From: Toxonevra muliebris | Lineage: Eukaryota > Arthropoda > Insecta > Diptera > Pallopteridae | DNA length: 64,000 bases | NCBI GenBank assembly: GCA_963691655.1 | Contig: OY829328.1 | Span: forward strand, 81,472,400 to 81,536,399 | Direction of reading: 5' to 3' | Part shown: positions 56,155-64,000 of the stretch, in pieces | How positions within the stretch are numbered: position 1 is the first letter of the stretch | Layout of the letters: the number at the start of each line of letters is the position of its first letter | The notes under the pieces: model-generated | Told to the model about the DNA's origin: nothing | What the model saw: the letters and a program-made list of their open reading frames with translations, nothing else | Database searches by the model: none | Position numbers and translations under genes: made by a program

Positions 56155-56820
56155 TTTGATTGAGGAAAGCGAGGAAGAGCACTAGGAACAGGATTAACAC
56201 TAGTAGCACAGTGGCGGGACAGATGTGTGAGATTCATGTGAGAAGTTTGTGGTTTGTTAAATGTGTACAAACATAGAAATTAAATTTAAATAAGGATAAG
56301 TAGAATCAAGTAACTCACCACTTCGCAGATGCACAAATGAAGTCGTTTAGTTATATCTTTACATAGATCTGCTGAGTAAAGGCAAATGGAAATGCAGTTA
56401 TAATGGAGGGAACAGTAATGCTAGATATACAGTTTTTGTTCTGTTGTGTTTTTTTTTTTTTTTTTGTTTTGGCATTTCTTTCTTTTCTTTTCAAGTCAAC
56501 TCAATATTTTGAAGGCGAGTTTTTTTTATTGTGAAAATTTTTTAATTATTTATTTAAAAAGTATTTATTTAAAAAAGTTTCAATCCTTTTCCTTATACTA
56601 ATTTTTTTTTTTTTTTTTTCATAATCTCTAAATCTCTTGTTCTAAAATGAAAAACAAGACTGTTAGAGCTGAGTTATTAACTTAAGGGGGCACACCTAGT
56701 GTGATACTTTGAAAAAATTAAATTTCTCTTGCTTACATCTTTCGTTAGTCTTACCTTATACATGCTAAAATTTCAAGTGCGGATCTCAATTAGTTTTTAA
56801 ACTACAACCTTCTAGGGGAA
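56155..56820. promoter_or_regulatory. 5' region of the double-homeobox gene
   Basis: On the minus strand, GAAGTG then GTGAGT (56318 downward) and CCTGTTCCTAG ending at 56182 form a plausible 137-nt intron in the 5' UTR. Farther up are T runs (56452-56465, 56605-56620) and no gene. The promoter itself is not identified. Confidence 0.4.
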
Positions 56821-58214
56821 ACCTTACATTGCAAGCTGTTAAGGAAGACGCACGTCGAGCTGAAGGTCTTGCGTGCACTAAAAATTTTCTAGCAGTGCAG
56901 GTGAACTTTCGGCAAGACTTGAGATCTGAATCCAGCTCGGGTATACTGGGTATACAACGCTCTTGTAAGACCTATTGTCACGTATGCTTCTGTAGTTTGG
57001 TGGAGACGAACTTTGGTTAAGTCCACAGTATTCTCTCTGGTCTGCCTTCAGAGAAGTGTGTTCCTGGGTATCACAGGTATACATCTGGCCTTGCTTGACT
57101 TGGTTCCTCTGGATCTTCAAATCCGTAAACAAGCGATGAGAACGACCTTCAGACTCCGGCTAAATAGAGTCTGGCATTTCGAGGCGGATATGGGGCACAG
57201 TCAGAAATACCACCAGTTCTTAGTACAGTGCCCACTGTTCTTGATACCCATGGGCAATCATGTGTCTTGTATCCGCTTCGGAAGAAGATATGATGTCAGG
57301 TTCCCGCAACGAGATCAATGCTTAAGCCCAGAGGTCTTACTTCGGGGTCTCCGTCATATCTTCTATACCGAAAGATCCAAAACCTTAAACGGTACTGTAT
57401 CCGGTTGGTACTTTGACAATGAGATCAAGTACTCTTTTTCCACTGAACAGATAGCGACAGTCTTCTTAACGGAGGTTTTCACTAACCTGGACGTGCCGGG
57501 CTGGAAAATTAATAGAAGATGGCATGGGAAGTGCATAGGTATCTGCTGTGATAGCCAGGCTGCACTGAAGGCCCTTGCTAACCCTGCCAGCTCCTCAAAA
57601 TTGGTCAGCGAGTGTAAGGCAAAACTAAATAGTATTGCAAAACACAACAAGTTATGCCTTATATGGGTTCCAGGACACTGTGGTATTGCGGGAAATGAAC
57701 CAGCTGATAAACTAGCTAACGAAGGCTCTGCAATTACATCATGGGGTCCGGAAACTTTTCTTGGCGTAAGTTTTGGGGAGATTATGGGTTGAATCAACGA
57801 TTTCGTGGGTTCTATCCATAGAGAAAGATGGTCCGAGCACTTTGCGGTTCTGCAGGAGTCAAGGAGAACCGCAAAGTGCTTCGTGAGACAACCTAACAGG
57901 AAATCAGCGGAATAGCTTCTCAAACTGAGAAGAAAGGACCTGAGATTACTGGTAGGTGTCATCACGGAGCACAACACATGTGTGTCCAGCATATGACTAA
58001 CATGGGCGTCATCACCGATTCAATTTGCCAATCGTGCCTTGAGGACGACGATACTACGGAGCATTATCTTTGTAGCTGTCCGGCTGTCGCGAAAAACAGA
58101 TTAAGGCTGTAGGGTAGTGATGTCTTGAGTATGAACAATGCCCATACTCTCCCTCTTCCTGAACTTCTAAGGTTCATCAGGGAAACAAAGAAGTTCCAGA
58201 TTCAGAGACCTTAG
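56821..58214 (+). pseudogene. I/Jockey-type LINE fragment: RT end, RNase H and CCHC tail
   Basis: Plus-strand pieces in order: WVYNALVRPIVTYASVVWWR (end of the RT region, about 56960-57005); a degenerate stretch; the RNase H domain with RSKTLNGTVSGWYFD, CCDSQAALKALANPASSSK and WVPGHCGIAGNEPADKLA (57364-57727); then out-of-frame VTEHNTCVQHMTNMG-like text and the knuckle CQSCLEDDDTTEHYLCSCPA (about 58029-58090), ending near 58214. RNase H keeps its Asp-Ser-Gln-Ala core, but frameshifts and stops interrupt the whole. No poly-A tail or target duplication was found, so ends are approximate. Confidence 0.82.
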
Positions 58215-58551
58215 ACCTTTCTTCTTCCCATTTATTCCCCCACACATATCTTTCCTGTCTTTCTACTTTGTTTTACTGGCTCTATCTTGGGTATAGTACA
58301 ATGGTTTACTGTGTTACTGAATGCTTTGATTTAATCCAGCCCACCTTCAACTCTAAAAATTGGCTCAGGTCATTTTAGGTTCAGGTCTGCTCAAAACGGG
58401 CCAAGTAAAAAATTGCAATGGTTGGGCCTTTTCCATCCAATATTGCGTCCTCCAACTAGGGTAACCAGATTTTTGACCGGCGAAATCAGTACATTAGACG
58501 TTGGAAAGCAGTGAAAATCAGTATAAATCAGTATAAATCTATACAGTTTTT

Positions 58552-58880
58552 ATGCTTTTATTACCTAGTAAAAAAATCAAACAAAAAAAGGCTATCAATG
58601 CACTTAAATCTCACCAGGTTACCTCAAAACTGGTGATGGAGTGCCTTGATAAACTAAATACGCTTGGGTTATATAATCGGATTTGGATCCTTTGGGTTCC
58701 GGGTCATATTGGGATTACAGGAAATGAATCTGCGGATACACTAGCAAAGAAAGGAGCCTGAACTTTTTTCGTAGGTCCGGAGCCATTCTGTGAAATAGTT
58801 AAAGGAACACTCTCTATACTAATTAAGAAAGAAGAAGAAAATCGCTGGAAATTATACTGAGAACACAGACCAGGACTAGA
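58552..58880 (+). pseudogene. Second LINE RNase H relic
   Basis: Open for 69 codons: AINALKSHQVTSKLVMECLD, then ILWVPGHIGITGNESADTLA, the C-terminal half of an RNase H domain. A stop follows, then the expected FVGPEPFCEIVKGTLS and, past another stop, EHRPGL. It differs in wording from the 57.4 kb copy, so it comes from a different LINE family. 5' parts are missing. Confidence 0.75.
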
Positions 58881-59600
58881 GCCGATTTTATTGTGTATTC
58901 CAAAAAACTTTTTAATATAATTTCTTGGATCTTGGATTTTTTTTTTCAAATTTAGTTTTTACCAGGACTACATTTATACAGTCAAGCGGCCCTTACGAGG
59001 GTGTCGTTCTTCACAGACAAATTTCCGGCCTAGAATTTTTACTCCCTTAAGTTGACATCGAAATCGAATTTCTTGCTGTGCTGGCGATTGGATATCTGCC
59101 TACGTTATATCAGAAATTTTATCTACTAAGTAGTTTTAGTATTTCGTTCCCAGCATTTTGAAAAAACTAAGATATACAAGTCGAAAATAACATTTTTAAA
59201 TTAACGTTGAACCATTACAATAAAAATATCATAAATATTATCAATGTAAGTTAATAAATGGGTTTAAAAATTAATATTAATAGTGAAATATAAATTGAAA
59301 ATACTTTAGAAATTAGATTTTCCACTTATCTTTACTTCGAACTAATTAGAATTTTACTATAAAATGAAGAAACCGACTTCATAATCTTCATAGTGTTATT
59401 GAAGAGGACTCGAGTCGAACTGATTCGAGGTATACAGAACAATTCACTAGCTGGGTATAACAATTAAGGCAAGTGATATTTCAGATTTGATAAGTAGATC
59501 CATTACCTTTTTGATGGGAAGCAACAATTATCACTGAAATCCTGCGATCGGATCTCATTTTTCGACTGGTCGCTATTTCATCGCTTTGCAGAAACTAAGG
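58881..59600. other. Intergenic region
   Basis: AT-rich; no gene. From about 59590 the sequence starts to match the right end of the window in reverse complement. Confidence 0.5.
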
Positions 59601-59918
59601 AAAGGATGCCAGTTCTGAGACGAAGATCAACAAGTCAATTTTTTTTTGTAAGAGATTATATTTCAACTCAGACCGTGTTCTAACTCCGACAGAGCATTAT
59701 AAAGTTGAATTTGAAACACGTTCTGAGTATGAACATATTTCCTATCTATTCGTAGGACGAAGTGAAAACGGGTTTCATGGTTACCCCTAAAGGTTTACCC
59801 TGTATAACTATTTAATTTCCAATTTGTAATTTTCACCTGCTCTGTGAATTGAACCTAAACAAATATATTTTCTCTTCTATTCTTATGTACATAGATTTCA
59901 ATAATAGACCTCATAAAA

Positions 59919-61112
59919 ATGCTTAAAGTAATCCTACTTCTAGCAGTTGTGGCTGTTGCGTGTGCAATTCCCTTAGAAGATCAAGATCTAGATGCATGGC
60001 AGACTTTCAAGGTTTGCATTTATACTATTTAAATTTCTTTTGCAAACACATAAATATTTTGATTTTATCAAAAGGAGAAACATCGCAAACTTTATAATTC
60101 TGAAAGTGAGGAGAATTTGCGTTTTGAAATTTTCAAAGAAAATAAATATCTCATCGAGAACCACAATCGATTGTTTGAAGCCGGAAATGTGTCATACAAA
60201 CTGAGTTTGAATCAATTCTCTGATATATTATCACACGAAATGAAAGACACTCTGAATGGATATAAACAGTATTTGCCGGATCGTAATTTGGGGTTTGTTA
60301 AATAGAATTTCCTCCAAATAGTTGCTTTTTTTAACAAAAGAATATTTTTTTAAACAGGAATTTCAGCACTTTTGTTCCACCAACTAACATGAAAGTACCT
60401 GATACTATAGACTGGAGAAAAAGAGGAGCGGTAACGCGAGTTAAGGATCAAGGTATGAAGGATCCTGAAGTTTCAACTAGAGAAATTCAGATATTTAGTA
60501 TTTCTTTCATTTTAAGGACAATGCGGTTCATGTTGGGCTTTCTCTGCCACTGGTGCTCTAGAGGGTCAACATTTCATAAAAAACGGGCAACTTGTTTCAC
60601 TCTCTGAACAAAATTTAGTTGACTGTTCTTGGAAGTATGATAATGATGGCTGTTCTGGTGGCTGGATGAACAGTGCTTTCTCATATATTAAAGATAATAA
60701 TGGCATTGATACTGAAGATTCTTATCCATATGAAGCTAAAAATGGTATATGTCGTTTCAATCCCGATACCATCGGTGCTACCGTTTATGGATTCACAAAT
60801 ATTGTAGAAGGTGATGAGCAAAATCTGCTTGAAGCTGTAGTGTCTGTTGGTCCCATTGCGGTTGCTATTGACGCAAATCACCTTAAATTTCTGTTTTATC
60901 GCAGTGGAGTATACGATCGAGCGCAATGTAGTTCAACGCGATTGGATCATGCGGTATTAGTGGTTGGCTATGGTTCAGAAAATGGTAAAGATTATTGGTT
61001 AGTTAAAAATTCATGGGGTGAAGGATGGGGCGATAAAGGTTATATAAAAATGTCACGCAATAAGAATAATCAATGTGGTATTGCTACTGCTGCCAGTTAT
61101 CCAACAGTTTAA
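59919..61112 (+). CDS. Cathepsin L-like cysteine protease, intact (333 aa, four exons)
   Basis: Exons 59919-60011, 60075-60292, 60358-60452 and 60517-61112, with three short GT-AG introns (63, 65, 64 nt). Residues 1-16 are a signal peptide ([16 protein letters not shown]). An I29 inhibitor propeptide follows, with an ERFNIN-like helix ([17 protein letters not shown]) and LSLNQFSD. The mature enzyme starts near [13 protein letters not shown]. The catalytic residues are all present: Gln in [14 protein letters not shown], Cys141, His280 in [12 protein letters not shown] and Asn300 in VKNSWGEGW. The GCSGGWM motif supports the L type. Length is normal for the family. It should be a lysosomal or secreted digestive endopeptidase. 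AATAAA lies about 80 nt past the stop. Confidence 0.92.
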
Positions 61113-62435
61113 GTAATTGCTCAGTTCGTGAAAGTAACCGTGTTTCTAATCAGCGAAAAATTAAGTAATATAATAATCACAATAACTTAAAATAAATTTA
61201 AAATAAAAAAAGCTTACAATTTCTCAACATATTATAAAAAAAAAAAATTGTAAGTTTGTTTATTAATTATTTTATATTTATTCATAAATACAAAGATAAA
61301 ATCATTTCTAGTGGGGGAGCTTGAGTCATGGGTGTTTCGAGTTACTCGGCGTTCATTTTGATGGATTGATGGATAAACAAGTCTCAGCTTACTTTTGGAC
61401 CTGAAAGTTCTCAAAGGAAATGACCTGAGCTTTCTTTTGACCCAAAAAAAAAAATTAATAAATAAAATAAAAACGTTCCTTTTAGAAATAAAAGTCAAAA
61501 CTATTTTTGATTCTGACAAAAAAAAAATGGTAAAATTTTTTGTTTTTTTTTTTTTGTTTTTCAAAAGATTGAGTAAAAGTCTGATAAACATGTTGGACAA
61601 AATTTTCTTAATCCAACAGTTGATTAGTTACGTGTATCCAAACAGGGGCTACTTGACTAAAACGTTAAAATTCTCCCCCCTCCAACTTGGCGATTCCTTT
61701 GAAATGAAATCCCTTATATATGTTTCTATAAGTTGGATCCAAAAACCATGGTTCCATGCACCATCTATAAAGGTGCAATTTCAGCTCCAAATAGACGACA
61801 TGGACAACATGTGGTTCCAACAAGACGAAGCAACGCGTCACACAGCGGGCGTTACATTGGAGTAATTGCAAACAAAGTTCCCAGAACGCGTAATTTCTAA
61901 AAGGTTGCATTAACGGTGTCATACCCACTAACTCGAGCCTACCATGATGAATCGCATTTTTATCCCAAATCTTAGTATCAAACCATAAATAGTTCCTGAG
62001 ATATCAAATAATGAGAATTCAGGTTATAAGGAAGGTGCCCCGCCCTCTCTTTCCCAACCCATCCACGTTTCTCTTGCAGCATGATTTTAACCTTATACGA
62101 AATCTCACTACTCTACTGTAATGTATTAGAATTGTATGGGAGGTGCCACGCCCACTTACTCAAAACTCTATATTTTTAATTTGTGACATCTTTCGGTGAC
62201 AAGCGGATATGTGAACTCAAATTGGTTTAGATCGGATTAAAATACTGAAAACGTATAGTATAAGGGGCAAACAAACAAACGAACAGATTCAACAGCATTC
62301 AATTTTATATATGTATATATAAATTTTATTTAAAGTTATTATGATTACAGAGTAGGCATATGAAAAATTATTTGAAATTCATAATGATTAAATTAAGTTT
62401 TGCGATAGATTGAAATTGGATTACTTTTATGATCG
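61113..62435. other. Unduplicated spacer between the two protease genes
   Basis: Holds both 3' ends, a dispersed repeat (61390-61700, shared with 25120-25430), a transposase scrap at 61794-61905 and repeat-like text at 62030-62300 (GGGAGGTGCCACGCCCACTT). No gene. Confidence 0.6.
61794..61905 (+). pseudogene. DDE transposase scrap
   Basis: Frame reads DMDNMWFQQDEATRHTAGVT, a stop, then LQTKFPERVIS. FQQDxAxxHTA around a catalytic Asp followed by FxxRVIS is typical of IS630/mariner-like transposases found in insects. Only about 35 residues survive. Confidence 0.65.
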
Positions 62436-63660
62436 TTACAATTCTAACGACTCAGCTCTTGGATAACTGGCAGCAGTAGCAATACCACATTGATTATTCT
62501 TATTGCGTGACATTTTTACATAACCATTTTCGCCCCAATCTTCACCCCATGAATTTTTAACTAACCAATAATCTTTACCATTTTCCGAACCATAACCAAT
62601 CACTAATACAGCATGACCCAATTCCGTTGAACTACATTCCTCCTTATGGTATACTCCACCGTCATAATGCAAAAATGAACCCTCAAGGCCGTCAATAGCA
62701 ACCGCAATGGGACCAACAAACGCCACAGCTTCAAGTAGTTTCTGTTCATCGCCACTTGCAATATTTGTGAATCCAGTAACGGTAGCACCGATGGTATACG
62801 GGCTAAAACGACATGTACCTTGTTTGGCTTCATATGGATAAGAATCTTCAGTATCAATGCCATTATTATATTCAATATATGAGAAAGCACTATTCATCCA
62901 GCCACCAGAACAGCCATTATTACCATATTTTATAGTACAGTCAACTAAATTTTGTTCAGAGAGTGAAACAAGTTGCCCGTTTTTTATGAAATGTTGACCC
63001 TCTAGAGCACCAGTGGCAGAGAAAGCCCAACATGAACCGCAAAGTAGTTGTCCTTAAAATGAAAGAAATACTAAATATCCGAATTACTCTTGTGGAAACT
63101 TCAGGATCCTTCATACTTTGATCCTTAACTGGCGTTACCGCGCCTCTTTCTCTCCAGTCCATAGTATCAGGTACTTTCATATTGGTTAGTGGAACAAAAG
63201 TGCTGAAATTTCTACTTTTAAAAATATTTTGTTTTTCTCTTAAAAAAGCGACGATTTGAAGGAAATTAAATTTAACAAACCCCAAATTTCGATCCGGCGA
63301 TGACTGTTTATATCCATTCAGAGTGCCTCTCATTTCGTGTGATAATTTATCAGAGAATTGATTCAAACTTTGTTTGTATGACACCTTTCCGGCTTCAAAC
63401 AATCGATTGTGTTTCTCGATGAGATATTTATTTTCTTTGAAAATTTTAAAACGCAAGCTCTCCTCACTTTCAGAATTGTAATGTTTACGATGTTTCTCCT
63501 TTTGATAAAATCAAAATATTTTTGTGTTTGCAAAGGAAATTTAAATAAATATATTACAAATGCAAACCTTGAAAGTCTGCCATGCATCTAGATCTACATC
63601 TTCTAAGGGGATTGCACATGCAAAAGCCACAACTGCTAGAAGGAGGATTACTTTACGCAT
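62436..63660 (-). CDS. Cathepsin L-like paralogue with altered active-site loop (340 aa, four exons)
   Basis: Exons on minus: 63568-63660, 63281-63498, 63117-63211 and 62436-63052. Exons 1-3 are the same length as in the convergent paralogue. Signal peptide [17 protein letters not shown]29 propeptide, mature start VPDTMDWRERGAV. The frame is complete, but a 6-bp insertion (CTACTT type, just before TGCGG near 63040) and a changed last base of exon 3 turn DQGQCGSCW into DQRQLLCGSCW. The oxyanion Gln is thus two residues farther from catalytic Cys143, and the next Gly becomes Arg. His282 sits in LGHAVLVIGYG (paralogue LDH); Asn302 is kept. The C-terminus is extended (RAESLEL). It may be inactive, specialised or newly decaying. 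Confidence 0.85.
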
Positions 63661-64000
63661 TCTTATGGGTTCTATTATTGAAATCCATGTACATAAAAAT
63701 AGAATAGAAAATATATTTGTTTAGGTTCAATTCACAGAGCAGGTGAAAATTACAAATCGGAAATTAAATAGTTATACAGGGTAAACCTTTAAGGGTCACG
63801 ATGAAAGTCGTTTTTACTTCGTCCTACGAATAGATAGGCAACGTGTTCATACTCAGACCGTGTTTCAACTTCGTTCATCCTCTCTTCCTTTATAATGCTT
63901 TATCGGAGTAGTAACACGGTCTAAGTTGAAATAGAGTAACTTCAAAAAAAAAATAAATCCATAGATCCCCGCCAATTAACGACTCAGGTTTCAGAGCTGG

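Larger units (their letters stand above)
59601..64000. repeat. Inverted duplication carrying two cathepsin L-like genes
   Basis: The left arm (from about 59600 to 61112) and right arm (62436 to at least 64000) match in reverse complement. They share upstream sequence (GACGAAGT, AAAGGTTTACCCTGTATAAC, ACAAATATATTTTCT) and the whole four-exon gene. The spacer 61113-62435 is not duplicated. The right arm runs off the window. Confidence 0.9.

Noticed and set aside
57013..57792. Single 259-aa host protein
   Set aside because: The reading is a LINE RNase H domain joined to frameshifted RT remnants; DSQAAL and WVPGH identify it as retrotransposon-derived.

Overview
The window is eukaryotic: AT-rich, intron-containing, and dominated by transposon relics, microsatellites and poly-A/T tracts. 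The protein families (insect gustatory receptor, fly-type cathepsin L with 63-69 nt introns, mariner, R1-type and I/Jockey-type LINEs) point to a higher dipteran, most likely a tephritid-like fruit fly. The exact species cannot be read from the sequence.

Layout. 1-585 is the truncated end of a Tc1/mariner (DD37D, maT-like) element. 586-7090 is non-coding. 7094-12740 is a mosaic of three interstitial (CCTAA)n arrays, i.e. the (TTAGG)n insect telomere motif, interrupted by LINE fragments of R1 type. 12741-20270 is mostly non-coding and holds a pogo-like MITE, a LINE C-terminus and a multi-level foldback element. 20273-21457 is a candidate gustatory receptor on the minus strand, followed by a 1.8 kb AT-rich minisatellite with a longer higher-order period. 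24-34 kb holds dispersed repeats, an 84-bp perfect-palindrome mini-element, a duplicated 80-aa membrane-anchored small protein gene (one copy broken), two LINE fragments and a polypurine tract. 34.4-39.0 kb holds a mariner and a hAT-type element with a PIF/Harbinger relic nested inside.

39.2-50.8 kb is a tandem family of four two-exon minus-strand genes. Each has a four-residue first exon (MSEA or MSEV) and a conserved N-terminal half. Each ends in a Cys/Gly/Asp/Asn-rich tail; in the longer members the tail is built from 9-residue (27-bp) coding repeats. The spacers between copies have collected two hAT-type elements, a maT element, a palindromic mini-element and a mariner. I do not recognise the family.

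54.6-56.2 kb encodes a 467-aa protein with two tandem homeodomains, both lacking the normally invariant Asn51, followed by an internally duplicated acidic C-terminal module. This is the most unusual gene in the window. 56.8-58.9 kb has LINE RNase H relics. 59.6 kb to the end is a large inverted duplication carrying two convergent cathepsin L-like genes. The first has an intact catalytic site; the second has a two-residue insertion next to the catalytic Cys.

The genes do not form one pathway. The two systems that may be new are the Cys-rich tandem family and the Asn51-less double-homeobox gene. No CRISPR array, rRNA, intact tRNA or prokaryotic feature was seen.
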